Assembly (NCBI GenBank): GCA_025465475.1
Contig: JAODMR010000142.1
Coordinates: 1-64,000 of the forward strand
Reading direction: 5' to 3'
Length of the DNA stretch: 64,000 nt
From: Micrococcaceae bacterium
GTDB lineage: Bacteria; Actinomycetota; Actinomycetes; Actinomycetales; Micrococcaceae
Shown: in pieces, positions 18,676-28,519 of the stretch
How the letters are laid out: every line of letters starts with the position of its first letter
Numbering within the stretch: position 1 is the first letter of the stretch
Program-made: the position numbers and the translations under genes
The notes under the pieces: generated by a model
The model's database searches: none
The model's input: the letters and a program-made list of their open reading frames with translations, nothing else
Told to the model about the DNA's origin: nothing

Positions 18676-19359
18676 TCAGAGGGCGACGGCGGAGGCGGGG
18701 CTGAGGGGGACGGGCAGAAGTTCCTGGAGCTCCTGCAGGGTGCAGCCGAAGGTTTCCCGGACCTGGACGCCGTCGGGCCCGATGAGGAACACACCCTTGT
18801 CGGTGTACACGCGGGTCACGCAGCCCACCCCGGTGAGCGGGTAGCTGCAGGACTGCACAATTTTGGAGGCACCGTCCCGGGTGAGCAGGGTCATCATCAC
18901 AAAGACGTCCTTGGCCCCGGTGGCCAGGTCCATCGCACCGCCCACGGCGGGAATGGCATCCGGCGCCCCGGTGTGCCAGTTGGCCAGATCCCCTGTCGCG
19001 GAGACCTGGAACGCGCCCAGCACGCAGATGTCCAGATGACCCCCGCGCATGATGGCGAACGAGTCGGCGTGGTGGAAGTACGAGGCTCCCGGGAGTTCGG
19101 TGACGGGAATCTTGCCGGCGTTGATCAGGTCACCGTCGATCTGGTCGCCCTCGGCCGCCGGTCCCATGCCGAGCATTCCGTTCTCGGTGTGGAGGGTGAT
19201 GTTCTGTTCCTCGGTGAGGTAGTTCGAGACCAGGGTGGGCTGGCCGATGCCGAGGTTCACGAAGGAGCCAGGGGCGATGTCCCGCGCCACGAGCCGGGCC
19301 AGTTCATCCCGGCCCAGCGCCGTGTCCGAGGTTTGAATGCTCGTTCCGGTGAGGCTCAT
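18676..19359 (-). CDS. pcaJ: 3-oxoacid (3-oxoadipate) CoA-transferase subunit B
   Basis: VNLGIGQPTLVSNYLTEEQNITLHTENGMLGMGP motif. Confidence 0.92.
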   Translation of the reverse strand: MSLTGTSIQTSDTALGRDELARLVARDIAPGSFVNLGIGQPTLVSNYLTEEQNITLHTENGMLGMGPAAEGDQIDGDLINAGKIPVTELPGASYFHHADSFAIMRGGHLDICVLGAFQVSATGDLANWHTGAPDAIPAVGGAMDLATGAKDVFVMMTLLTRDGASKIVQSCSYPLTGVGCVTRVYTDKGVFLIGPDGVQVRETFGCTLQELQELLPVPLSPASAVAL

Positions 19360-19360
19360 G

Positions 19361-20086
19361 TCAGGCCACCTTCCCTGTCGCGGCTGTCGTTTCGGTGCGG
19401 CCGGTATTCCCGGCGCCGGATGTGCTCCCGGCGATACGGACGACGGTGTTGACGTAGATCCCGGGAGTGACGATGTTTTCCGGGTCCAGTGCCCCGGTGG
19501 GTACGAGCTCGGACACCTGCACGATGGTGCGTTTGGCCGCGGCGGCCATGATGGGCCCGAAGTTCCGGGCCGTTTTCCGGTACACCAGGTTGCCCTTGCC
19601 GTCCGCGACATGGGCCTTGATCAGGGCGACGTCAGCGTGCAGCGGAGTCTCGAACACCTGGCCCCGCCCATCGAGAATGCGGGTTTCCTTGCCTTCGGCG
19701 AGCATGGTGCCGTAACCGGTGGGGGTGAAGAACCCGCCAATGCCGGCGCCAGCGGCCCGGATCCGTTCGGCCAGGTTGCCCTGCGGCACCAGCTCGAGTT
19801 CGATTTCGCCCGCCTTGTACCGGGCGTCAAAATGCCAGGAGTCGGATTGCCGGGGAAAGGAGCAGATCATTTTCCGCACCCGGCCCTCCCGGATCAGGAC
19901 CGCCAGGCCCTGGTCGCCCTGGCCGGCGTTGTTGTTCACCACGGTCAAATCCGTGGCGCCGCACTCCAGCAACGCGTCAATCAGTTCGAACGGCTGGCCG
20001 GCGTTCCCGAACCCGCCAATCATCACCGTGGAGCCGTCCCGGATCCCTGCCACGGCCGCTTGCACCGACTCAACAAATTCCAGCAT
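19361..20086 (-). CDS. pcaI: 3-oxoacid (3-oxoadipate) CoA-transferase subunit A
   Basis: DGSTVMIGGFGNAGQPFELIDALLECGATDLTVVNNNAG motif. Confidence 0.92.
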   Translation of the reverse strand: MLEFVESVQAAVAGIRDGSTVMIGGFGNAGQPFELIDALLECGATDLTVVNNNAGQGDQGLAVLIREGRVRKMICSFPRQSDSWHFDARYKAGEIELELVPQGNLAERIRAAGAGIGGFFTPTGYGTMLAEGKETRILDGRGQVFETPLHADVALIKAHVADGKGNLVYRKTARNFGPIMAAAAKRTIVQVSELVPTGALDPENIVTPGIYVNTVVRIAGSTSGAGNTGRTETTAATGKVA

Positions 20087-20090
20087 GGGC

Positions 20091-21305
20091 CTACGCCTTT
20101 CCAGCAGTAACGTTTTCCAGCACCACGGCAAGGCCCTGACCCACGCCGATGCAGATGGCTGCCACGCCCCATCGCTCCCCCGAGGCTTGCAGGGACCGGG
20201 CGAGGGTGCCCAGGATCCGGGTTCCGGAAGCACCCAGCGGATGGCCCATCGCGATGGCGCCACCGTGCCGGTTCACGATCGACCGGTCGATCCCCCACGC
20301 GTTAATACAGGCCAGGGACTGCGCGGCGAAGGCTTCGTTGAGTTCGACGGCGCCCACCTGGTCCCAGCCGATGCCCGCCCGGGCCAGGGCCTTGTTCGCG
20401 GCCTCCACCGGTGCGAAGCCGAAGTATTGCGGGTCGTTGCCGTGCGCTCCGCGCCCTGCGATCCGCGCCAACGGTTCCAGCCCGAGCAGCCCGGCCGCTG
20501 CCTCGCTGCCGATCCACGCGGCCGACGCGCCGTCGGACAACGGTGAAGCGTTCCCCGCCGTGACGGTGCCGCCCACCTCCGCACCCTCCGGTTCGTTGCG
20601 GAACACCGTCTTCAGGGCCGCGAGTTTTTCCGCTGTGGAACCGGGCCGGATGCCCTCATCGCGCAGCAAGTCGGTGCCGGGCACCGGTGCCACCAGGTTC
20701 TCGTAGAACCCCTCATCCCAGGCCGCGGCGGACAGGTTGTGCGAGTCGGCAGCGAACTCGTCCTGCTGCCGGCGCGTGACGGAGTACTTTTCGCGGAGCC
20801 GCTCGGTCGCCTCCCCCAGGGAGATGGTCCATTCCTTGGGCATCGCCGGGTTCACCAGGCGCCACCCCAGCGTGGTGGACGCCAATGTCAGGTCCCCGGC
20901 CGGGTACGCCTTCTCGGCCTTGGGCATCACCCATGGGGCGCGGCTCATCGACTCGGCACCACCGACCAGCACCAGGTCCGCCTCACCCACGTTGATCTGG
21001 CGCGAGGCGATGATGGCCGCGTCCATCGACGAACCGCACAACCGGTTCACCGTCGTGCCCGGAATCGACACCGGAAGGCCTGCCAACAGGGTGGCCATCC
21101 GGGCGAGATTGCGGTTCTCCTCTCCCGCGCCGTTCGCGTTTCCGAACACCACCTCATCGATCTGCTCCACCTCAAGGGCCGGGGCCCGCCGCACCGATTC
21201 CCGGATCACATGGGCGGCCAAATCATCCGGACGGACCCCTGCCAGGCCGGAGCCGAACTTCCCGAACGGGGTGCGCACCGCGTCATACACGTAGGCCTGG
21301 TTCAT
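20091..21305 (-). CDS. pcaF: 3-oxoadipyl-CoA thiolase
   Basis: VNRLCGSSMDAA, NEAFAAQSLA, NRHGGAIAMGHPLGASGTRI thiolase motifs. Confidence 0.93.
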   Translation of the reverse strand: MNQAYVYDAVRTPFGKFGSGLAGVRPDDLAAHVIRESVRRAPALEVEQIDEVVFGNANGAGEENRNLARMATLLAGLPVSIPGTTVNRLCGSSMDAAIIASRQINVGEADLVLVGGAESMSRAPWVMPKAEKAYPAGDLTLASTTLGWRLVNPAMPKEWTISLGEATERLREKYSVTRRQQDEFAADSHNLSAAAWDEGFYENLVAPVPGTDLLRDEGIRPGSTAEKLAALKTVFRNEPEGAEVGGTVTAGNASPLSDGASAAWIGSEAAAGLLGLEPLARIAGRGAHGNDPQYFGFAPVEAANKALARAGIGWDQVGAVELNEAFAAQSLACINAWGIDRSIVNRHGGAIAMGHPLGASGTRILGTLARSLQASGERWGVAAICIGVGQGLAVVLENVTAGKA

Positions 21306-21754
21306 GAGTGATTGTCCGTTTCGTCGAGGTCCATGCTGCGGAAGACCTGTTGGGCGGTCTTGAACGCCGTGTTGGCGGAGGGAACGCCGCAGTAGATGGC
21401 GGTTTGGAGCAGGATTTCCTTGATCTCGTCCCGGCTCAGGCCGTTTGTGACGGCGGCACGGATGTGCATGGCAAGCTCTTCCCAGTGCCCGTGCGCCACC
21501 ATGGCGGTGATGGTCACTGCGGAGCGCATTTGGCGGCTGAGGCCGGGTCTGGTCCAGATGCCGCCCCAGGCGATCCGGGTGATCATGTCCTGGAAGTCCT
21601 CGGTGAAGCCGTCCTTGGCTGCGTTGGCACGGTCCACGTGCGCCCCGCCCAGGACCTCGCGCCGGACCAGCATGCCGCCGTCGTAAATGTCCTGGCTGGT
21701 GGCGTCAGGCTGAACGACGCCGTGCCGGGAGCTGCCGCTCTGCTCGGTGCTCAT
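21302..21754 (-). CDS. pcaC: 4-carboxymuconolactone decarboxylase
   Basis: LGGAHVDRANAAKDGFTEDFQDMITRIAWGGIWTRPGLSRQMRS. Confidence 0.93.
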   Translation of the reverse strand: MSTEQSGSSRHGVVQPDATSQDIYDGGMLVRREVLGGAHVDRANAAKDGFTEDFQDMITRIAWGGIWTRPGLSRQMRSAVTITAMVAHGHWEELAMHIRAAVTNGLSRDEIKEILLQTAIYCGVPSANTAFKTAQQVFRSMDLDETDNHS

Positions 21755-22581
21755 GCGCCTGCTCCTTGTGTCTGCTGTTGCGATTCCGCCCAGGTGATCA
21801 GGCTGCGCATCAGGCCGGCGACGTGCGCGGGGGCTTCGGCGGGGGCCAGGTGTGCCACCCCTTCGAGGGTTACTGCTGTCGCGACGCCTCCACCGGCGGT
21901 GATACCGGCGGCCACTTCCTCGGCCAGCTCAGGCGGTGCGACCTCGTCCAACGCACCGGCGAGCACCTGCGTGGGCACCCGGATGCTGCCCAGCTGCTTC
22001 CGGACGTCATAGGCAGCCAGTGCCTCGCAGCAAAAGGCGTAGCTGAAACGCTCGGCGTCCCGCAGGGCGTGCAGGAGCCGGCTGCTGAGTTCGGGCTCCC
22101 GGTCCATGAAGCCGGGGGCAAACCAGCGCCGCGCGGAGCTTTGGATCAGCACCGGGGTGCCCTGGCTGCGGACTGTTGCAGCGCGTTCCAGCCAGGACTC
22201 TGGGGTGCTGAGCTTGGCGCCGCTGCACTGCACCGACAGACTCTTCAGGCGTTCACCATGCGTGATGCCCAACTGGAGGCCGGTGGCCCCACCCAGGGAC
22301 ACTCCGGCGTAGTGGAAGGCTTCACCGGGGGCGATGGAGTCCAGGAGGTCGACCAGCGAGTTTGCCAGGGACGCCACATCGAAGGTTTCCGGGGCAGCCG
22401 GTGACACGCCGTGGCCCGGCAGGTCCCAGGCCACCACATCGAAGTCGTTACCCAGCAGGGACGCTGCGCGGTGCCACAGCACGGAGGACGTACCCAGGGA
22501 GGGGCCCACCACCACCAGGGGGTGCTCACCCAGGGGCCGCTGGGGGGAGAGCAGCGTTGCTTTCAAGGCAGGTTTAGCCAC
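21751..22581 (-). CDS. pcaD: 3-oxoadipate enol-lactonase
   Basis: Alpha/beta hydrolase; YAGVSLGGATGLQLG nucleophile elbow; position between pcaB and pcaC. Confidence 0.9.
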   Translation of the reverse strand: MAKPALKATLLSPQRPLGEHPLVVVGPSLGTSSVLWHRAASLLGNDFDVVAWDLPGHGVSPAAPETFDVASLANSLVDLLDSIAPGEAFHYAGVSLGGATGLQLGITHGERLKSLSVQCSGAKLSTPESWLERAATVRSQGTPVLIQSSARRWFAPGFMDREPELSSRLLHALRDAERFSYAFCCEALAAYDVRKQLGSIRVPTQVLAGALDEVAPPELAEEVAAGITAGGGVATAVTLEGVAHLAPAEAPAHVAGLMRSLITWAESQQQTQGAGA

Positions 22582-24037
22582 GGCGGGCTCCGTTCACGTC
22601 GGTAGCTGGGAAGGGAAAGTCGGGGAAGGGAACGCCTCGGGCAGTGAAGTCGGGAAACTCGGCGAGAATGCGCCGGGAGATTTCCGTCGCCTGCCCCAGG
22701 TAGCTGGCCGGATCCAGCAGCTCCGCCAACCGGTCATTCGACAGCTTGTCCGCGGGTACGGCTTGGCGGAGCAACTGGCGGTAGGTGCTGGCCTGCTCCG
22801 CGGAGGGGGCCCGCAGGGTTTGGTCCACCACTGCCTGAAGCTGCTCCTTGCCGCCCTGGTTGTTCGTTTCCTCAAGCAGCGGGGCCACCGCGGCGCTGAC
22901 GCCTTCGGCCAGCAGCAGGGGTCCGGCGAGGTTCAGGTTGCGGCGCATGGCGTCGGGGAACAGCTGCACGCCCTCGACCAGTTCCCGGACGTGGGCGGCC
23001 GCTCCCAGGGCCAGCGCCAGCAGCTGCCGGAGTGCCGGCCATTCGGTGTGCCAGGGACCGTCGGGGCGTTCATCGTTGAAGTTGGCCGCGGCCTGGTGCA
23101 GTTGTGCGGCCAGGTGGGGCGCCTGCAGGGCTGCGCTGCGGACCAGCACTGACAGGACGGGGTTCTGTTTCTGTGGCATGGCTGAGGAGACGCCCCGTCC
23201 CGCGGCACGCGGTTCAGCCAGCTCCGCCACCTCGGGCCTGCTCAGGAAGAGAACGTCAGCAGCGATCTTGCCGAAGGCGTCCAGCACCGCGGCCAGCGCG
23301 TTGCCGAGGGACGTGACCGCCAGGCGGTTGGTGTGCCACGGGGCCGCCGCGGACGCGAGGCCCAGGTGCGCGGCGAGGTCATCCGCCAGGCTGAAGGGTG
23401 TGGCGGAAGTGCCCCCGGTGAGGACGGTCCCGGCAGCGAGGGTGCCTGCCGCTCCCCCGAATTGGACGGGAAGCTGCAGGTTTTTCAGCTGCCGACCGGC
23501 GGCGGCGACGCCGTGGAACCACTGGGCGCTCCGGAGGCCGAACGTGTAGGGAAGGGAATGCTGGGTCAGGCTCCTGCCCACGCAGAGCGTCTCCGTGTGT
23601 TGTCCGGCCAGGCCGGCCAGCGCCGCCGTCGTGCCCTTCACGTCCTCCAACAACGCGCCCACGGCCTGGCTGGCCAGCAGCATCAGGGCGGTGTCGAGCA
23701 CGTCCTGGCTGGTGAGGGACGCGTGGACGGCTTTTGCCGCCCCCGTATTGTCCGTGTCCAGCGCAGCAACGTTCCTGCGAAGGTCAGCCAGCAGCGGGAT
23801 CACGGGGTTGCCGCCGCCCTGGGCGCGCAGGGCCAGGTCTGCTGCGTCGTAACGGCCCGGTTGCGCCGCAGCAGCAACGACGGCGGCGGAACCGGCGGGT
23901 GCCAGGCCCGCGTTTTCGAGCACAGTGGCCCAACCGGACTCCACGGCGAGGATAGCCGCCAGAACGGCATCATCCCCCGCTAGTGCTGCCACTTGGGGCG
24001 ACGCCGTGACGGGGCTGAGCAGGCCGACGTCTGTCAC
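22574..24037 (-). CDS. pcaB: 3-carboxy-cis,cis-muconate cycloisomerase
   Basis: Fumarase/aspartase superfamily signature SSAMPQKQNPV; operon context. Confidence 0.92.
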   Translation of the reverse strand: MTDVGLLSPVTASPQVAALAGDDAVLAAILAVESGWATVLENAGLAPAGSAAVVAAAAQPGRYDAADLALRAQGGGNPVIPLLADLRRNVAALDTDNTGAAKAVHASLTSQDVLDTALMLLASQAVGALLEDVKGTTAALAGLAGQHTETLCVGRSLTQHSLPYTFGLRSAQWFHGVAAAGRQLKNLQLPVQFGGAAGTLAAGTVLTGGTSATPFSLADDLAAHLGLASAAAPWHTNRLAVTSLGNALAAVLDAFGKIAADVLFLSRPEVAELAEPRAAGRGVSSAMPQKQNPVLSVLVRSAALQAPHLAAQLHQAAANFNDERPDGPWHTEWPALRQLLALALGAAAHVRELVEGVQLFPDAMRRNLNLAGPLLLAEGVSAAVAPLLEETNNQGGKEQLQAVVDQTLRAPSAEQASTYRQLLRQAVPADKLSNDRLAELLDPASYLGQATEISRRILAEFPDFTARGVPFPDFPFPATDVNGARRG

Positions 24038-24600
24038 TGGAAGTCCAGGAACACTGTTTCGTCCTCACCCTGGAGGTGCAGGTCCCAGGTCAGGCCGCCG
24101 TCGGGGTCGCGCCGGGCGATCAGCGTTCCGCGGCGTTCCGGCTCCAGTGAGGCCAGCAGCGGATCCTTGGCTAATGCCTCTTCATTTTCGGGGAGGTAGA
24201 TCCGGGTGAAGAGCCTGTTGGTCAGGCCGCGGGCAAAGATGGCCACCGAGATGAAGGGCGCGGCCCCTGGTCCGGTGGGTCCCGGATTGACCGTGGTGAA
24301 CGTGAAGACCCCGGTGTAGCCCACCGATCCGCGGCCCCAACCGGTAAAGGTGTAGCCGTCGCGCACCAGGGAGCCGGTCCGCCGGGTGACCCTGCCCTCG
24401 GAGTCGGGCTGCCAGATCTCCAGGATGGCGTCGGGCACCGGCTGGTTCGCGCCGTCGTAGACGGTGCCCTGCAGCCGGATCGATCCTGGCGAGCCGGGGG
24501 CGAGCAATTCGTTGTCCTTCTCGAATGGCAACGCGTAGCCGAAAAACGGGCCGACGGTCTGCCCGGGGGTGGGAACAAGCTGGGATGTCCGGTTGCTCAT
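24034..24600 (-). CDS. pcaG: Protocatechuate 3,4-dioxygenase alpha subunit
   Basis: TPGQTVGPFFGYALPF...VPDAILEIWQPDSEG...RGLTNRLFTRIYLPEN. Confidence 0.95.
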   Translation of the reverse strand: MSNRTSQLVPTPGQTVGPFFGYALPFEKDNELLAPGSPGSIRLQGTVYDGANQPVPDAILEIWQPDSEGRVTRRTGSLVRDGYTFTGWGRGSVGYTGVFTFTTVNPGPTGPGAAPFISVAIFARGLTNRLFTRIYLPENEEALAKDPLLASLEPERRGTLIARRDPDGGLTWDLHLQGEDETVFLDFQ

Positions 24601-24603
24601 ATG

Positions 24604-25470
24604 CTATTCCTTGTCGCCTTCTGCGCCGAGCGCTTCGTTCTCGGTCCACGTCCGCTTGGAACCGGTCAGGACGATGTCCCAGTTGTAGCCCAACGCCCAC
24701 TCCGGCTCGGTGAGGTTGTGGTCGTAGCTGGCCACCAGCCGGTCGCGGGCGTCCTGGTCCACGATGGTCTGGTAGATCGGATCCAGCGGGAACAGCTGGT
24801 CGCCGGGGAAGTACATCTGCGTGATGATGCGTTGGGTGAATTCAGTGCCGAACAGCGAGAAGTGAATGTGCGCCGGACGCCAGGCGTTCAGGTGGTTTTT
24901 CCAGGGGTAGGCACCGGGCTTGATGGTGGTGAAGCGGTAGGAGCCATCCGGGCCCGTGATGCAGCGTCCGATGCCGGTGAAGTTAGGGTCCAGCGGCGCC
25001 GGGTGCTGGTCCCGCTTATGGATGTAGCGGCCGGACGCGTTCGCCTGCCAGATTTCCACCAGCTGGCCCGCCACCGGGCGTCCGTCCCCGTCAAGGACCT
25101 TGCCTGCCACGATGATCCGCTCACCCTGCGGTTCACCGTTGTGCTGGATGGTCAGGTCCGCTTCCAGGGCGTGCACGTCCTGGTGGCCGAACGCCGGCGA
25201 GTACAGCTCAATGGTTTCCGGGTCCGCGTGGTGCAGGCTCTTGGTGGGGTGCCGGAGAATGCTGCTCCGGTAGGGCGGGTAGTCCAACCGGGGCTGGACT
25301 TCCGCCGGAGCGCCGCCCTGAAGGGCACGGGCGTAGGCCTGGCCGAGCGCGTTGATCTCTGCGCTGAGGTCCTGCTGGGTTTCCACGGCAGCGTCCAGCG
25401 GCGCGTGTCCTGCCTTTGGTTCGGCAGCCGGTACGAATTCGTCCGTTACTGGTGCTGTTTCCTGCGGCAC
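24604..25470 (-). CDS. pcaH: Protocatechuate 3,4-dioxygenase beta subunit
   Basis: YRSSILRHPTKSLHHADPE, GQLVEIWQANASGRYIHKRDQHPAPLDPNFTGIGRC, YPWKNHLNAWRPAHIHFSLFG. Confidence 0.96.
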   Translation of the reverse strand: MPQETAPVTDEFVPAAEPKAGHAPLDAAVETQQDLSAEINALGQAYARALQGGAPAEVQPRLDYPPYRSSILRHPTKSLHHADPETIELYSPAFGHQDVHALEADLTIQHNGEPQGERIIVAGKVLDGDGRPVAGQLVEIWQANASGRYIHKRDQHPAPLDPNFTGIGRCITGPDGSYRFTTIKPGAYPWKNHLNAWRPAHIHFSLFGTEFTQRIITQMYFPGDQLFPLDPIYQTIVDQDARDRLVASYDHNLTEPEWALGYNWDIVLTGSKRTWTENEALGAEGDKE

Positions 25471-25538
25471 GGCTGGCTCCTTTCGAAGGTGGTGGTAGGT
25501 CTGGTGTTAGAGCTGGTGCGTAACTCGGGTGCCAGTGA

Positions 25539-27443
25539 CTAGGCGCGAGGATCGGATTGGCGGTGGCTGTACTGGACGGCGTGCCGGACGGGGGCGTTGG
25601 GCGCTCCGTATCCGTCGTAGCTGCCGCGGCGTTCCACCATTTCGAAGAACACATTGCCCACGGTGGCCGTATAGAAGTGCAGGAACTCGCCGTCGGCGTC
25701 GCGGTCGTACAGCAGGTTCAGGTCCTGCAGGGTGGCCAGGAAGGTGGGGTCCAGCCCGAATCGGGCGTCCAGGTCCTCATAGTAGTTTGCGGGTATCTGC
25801 AGGAACTCCAGCCCGCGGTCGCGGGCTGCCCGGGCGGTCGCGACCAGGTCCTGCACGGCGAAGGCGATGTGTTCCTGGTACGTTTTCCGCGAACCATCGC
25901 CGTCCTGCTGGGCCAGGGGTGCCAGGTTCAGGACCAGGCGTACCGAGCGGTCGGCGGTGAGCATCACCTGGGAACGGACCAGGCCGGTGGGGCTGGGCAC
26001 CTCCGCGAACGGCTGCGGCTGCAGGGCCAGGGCGCTGGTGTAAAAGAGCACGGCCTCGTCAAAATGCTGCCAGGGCTGGGCCAGGTTCACGTGGTCAATC
26101 ACCGCCGAGCCGGCCGTTGCCGTCAGTTCCAAACCCTCGCCGAATTCGTGGGTCCATGCAGCGGTGCCGTCCGGGTTGCCCTGGCAGAGGAAGATTTCGG
26201 TGGAGTCCGGGGCCGCGAAACCCTGAAAGACTTCCTCGTTGGCCTGGCTTTTCCGTGGGACGGCAGGGGCCTTGAGTTGCTGGGCGCGGGCTGCGGCTAT
26301 GGCGGGGGAATCGACGTCAAAGCCGAGAGCGGCAATGGCTGGGCCGCTGCCGGCTGCGGGCGCCGCTGCCGGCCCCGGCACCGCCTGGCTGATGATGACC
26401 CGGGCGTGGCCCATGGTCCAGAGCTGCACGTTTTTGGTTCGGTGCCGGCCGTTGAACTCGAACCCGAGCTGGTCCAGGACCTTCTCCAGGCCGGCGGTGT
26501 CCGCGGCCCTGACTTCCGCGAAGTTGTACCCGGCGGGTTGGGCCACCTGTGGAAGGGTCGCCAGTTCCATCGGATAACGGCGGCGGCCAGCGCCCGTGCC
26601 GCCGTCAGCCGGAGTGTCGGCGTCCTGCAGCTGCTTGGCGGTTTGCTCCTCCAACCAGATGAGGGACCGCATGCCGTCCATGGCGGTTCTGCCCACATCG
26701 GCTTGGCGGAACACGTCGTTGAATATTTCGAGTGAGACCGGGCCGGAGTAGCCTGCCCTGACGACGTGGCCCATGAACGTGGCGAGGTCGAACTGGCCCT
26801 CGCCGGGGAAAACCCGGTAGTGCCGGCTCCAGGACAGCACGTCCATGGCGAGCTTGGGTGCGTCGGCCACCTGCACGAAGAAGATTTTTTCGGGCGTCAT
26901 CGCCGCGATGGGTGCGGTGTCCCAGTTGCGGGACAGGATGTGGAAGGAGTCCAGGCAGGTTCCCAGGTTCGGGTGGTTCACTGCCTCCACCAGGCGGTGG
27001 GCGTGCTCGTAGTCGTTGACATACTTGCCCCACGCAAGGGCTTCGTAGGCGACCTTAACCCCGTGGTCGCCGGCGAGTTCGGCCAGCCGTCCCAGTTGCT
27101 CCATTCGAAGGTCGTCGCTATCGATGCTGGCCGTGCCCACGTTGGTGCAGGCCAGGATGGTGTCCATGCCCAGTCGGGACATGAGGCGGAACTTGGCTGC
27201 AGCGCGGCGCAGGTTGGCGGCCAGCAGGTTTTCCGGCACGCTGTCGAAGTCGCGAAAGGGCTGGTAGAGGTCCAGCGTCAGACCCAGGTCCCCCGCTATG
27301 GTGCGGATTTCCTCGGGTGCCAGCGCGGAGGTGACGAGGTCCTGCTCGAAAATCTCAATGCCGTCGAATCCTGCCGTGGCGCACGCCCGCATCTTTTCCT
27401 TCAAGGTGCCGGACAGGCACACGGTGGCGATTCCGGTGCGCAT
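25539..27443 (-). CDS. quiC: Fused sugar-phosphate isomerase-like TIM barrel plus HPPD/VOC domains: 3-dehydroshikimate dehydratase (QuiC-type)
   Basis: N-term AP-endonuclease-2-like barrel (GFDGIEIFEQDL); C-term HPPD-like IDHVNLAQPWQHFDEAVLFYTSALAL...HIAFAVQDLVATARAARDRG. Confidence 0.87.
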   Translation of the reverse strand: MRTGIATVCLSGTLKEKMRACATAGFDGIEIFEQDLVTSALAPEEIRTIAGDLGLTLDLYQPFRDFDSVPENLLAANLRRAAAKFRLMSRLGMDTILACTNVGTASIDSDDLRMEQLGRLAELAGDHGVKVAYEALAWGKYVNDYEHAHRLVEAVNHPNLGTCLDSFHILSRNWDTAPIAAMTPEKIFFVQVADAPKLAMDVLSWSRHYRVFPGEGQFDLATFMGHVVRAGYSGPVSLEIFNDVFRQADVGRTAMDGMRSLIWLEEQTAKQLQDADTPADGGTGAGRRRYPMELATLPQVAQPAGYNFAEVRAADTAGLEKVLDQLGFEFNGRHRTKNVQLWTMGHARVIISQAVPGPAAAPAAGSGPAIAALGFDVDSPAIAAARAQQLKAPAVPRKSQANEEVFQGFAAPDSTEIFLCQGNPDGTAAWTHEFGEGLELTATAGSAVIDHVNLAQPWQHFDEAVLFYTSALALQPQPFAEVPSPTGLVRSQVMLTADRSVRLVLNLAPLAQQDGDGSRKTYQEHIAFAVQDLVATARAARDRGLEFLQIPANYYEDLDARFGLDPTFLATLQDLNLLYDRDADGEFLHFYTATVGNVFFEMVERRGSYDGYGAPNAPVRHAVQYSHRQSDPRA

Positions 27444-28324
27444 CAGGCGGTTCCTTCCTCGGCGGCGACGAGTTCCAGGAAGTGCGAGCGCATGCGGGCC
27501 GGGTCCGGCTCCAGCCCCGTGAAGATCCGGAAGGAATCGGCTGCCTGCCCAACCGCCATACGGCCCCCGTCGAGGACCGCGCAGCCCTTGGCCCTGGCGC
27601 CGGAGACCAGTTCGGTGTCGATGGGCCGGTACACGATGTCCGCTACCCAGTGGCGGGCTTCCAGCAGGTCCAGGTCCAGGGGGACGCCGGGGTGGGCGGC
27701 CATGCCCACGGGGGTGCAGTGCACCAGACCGTCGGCCAGCGGCATGAGCTGCGGCAGCTCCGCCGTCGTCCGTGCGATGACGGTGCTGTTGGGAAAGAAT
27801 CGCGAAAGTTCGGCTGCGCTGGCTTCGGCGCGGCCCGGAGCAAGGTCCACCAGGTCGAGCGTCCGGACGCCGGCGGTGAGCAGGGCGTGGGCGACGGCGG
27901 ACCCTGCTCCGCCGGTTCCCAGCTGCACCACGCGCCCCAACCGTGCGTCGGGAAGGCCGGTGGCCAAGGCTGCCGCGAAGCCGGAGAAGTCGGTGTTGTG
28001 GCCGAGAAATCGGCCGTCCCGAATAACAACCGTATTGACGGCGCCGAGCCGGTGGGCTTCAGGGCTCACCTCGTCCAGGTAGGGCAGGACCAGCTGCTTG
28101 CAGGGGTGGGTGATGTTCAGCCCGTTGAAGCCGAGGGTGCGGGCGCTGTCCAGCAGTTGCCCGACGGCCTCCCCCGAAAGGCCCAGTTGCAAGAGATCGA
28201 TCGGGCGGTACAGGTAGCGTAGGCCCTGCAGGTCACCTTCGCGTTCGTGCATGGGTGGCGTGAGGGACGGCATCACGCCGTCGCCAATGAGTCCCACCAG
28301 GTAGGACTCGGTCCGATTGCTCAT
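27443..28324 (-). CDS. Shikimate/quinate dehydrogenase (AroE/QuiB family)
   Basis: VGLIGDGVMPSLTPPMHE, GLNITHPCKQLV, LGTGGAGSAVAHAL. Confidence 0.9.
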   Translation of the reverse strand: MSNRTESYLVGLIGDGVMPSLTPPMHEREGDLQGLRYLYRPIDLLQLGLSGEAVGQLLDSARTLGFNGLNITHPCKQLVLPYLDEVSPEAHRLGAVNTVVIRDGRFLGHNTDFSGFAAALATGLPDARLGRVVQLGTGGAGSAVAHALLTAGVRTLDLVDLAPGRAEASAAELSRFFPNSTVIARTTAELPQLMPLADGLVHCTPVGMAAHPGVPLDLDLLEARHWVADIVYRPIDTELVSGARAKGCAVLDGGRMAVGQAADSFRIFTGLEPDPARMRSHFLELVAAEEGTA

Positions 28325-28433
28325 CCGTGCAGCTCCTTTGGTACGGCACCGGACGGCGTCCATCGCGCGGGGCGGAGAACCAGATCCGGTGATATGGAAC
28401 ACACTACAGTACGTGTTCACTTACCGCACTAGT

Positions 28434-28448
28434 GTTCGCTGAGCGAAC
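28434..28448. promoter_or_regulatory. Palindromic candidate operator GTTCGCTGAGCGAAC upstream of the qui/pca operon
   Basis: Perfect 6-3-6 inverted repeat in the intergenic region 28325-28519; related GTGTTCAC half-site at about 28413. Confidence 0.55.
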
Positions 28449-28519
28449 GTGCAGGAAGCCCACCCCGGGCAGGCGGCGGCGCTTTCACTGGACTTTGCAC
28501 GGTCACCAGGACCCGCGGC

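Noticed and set aside
18310-19452. 380-aa plus-strand ORF spanning iclR and pcaJ
   Set aside because: Crosses two well-supported minus-strand genes; high-GC shadow ORF.
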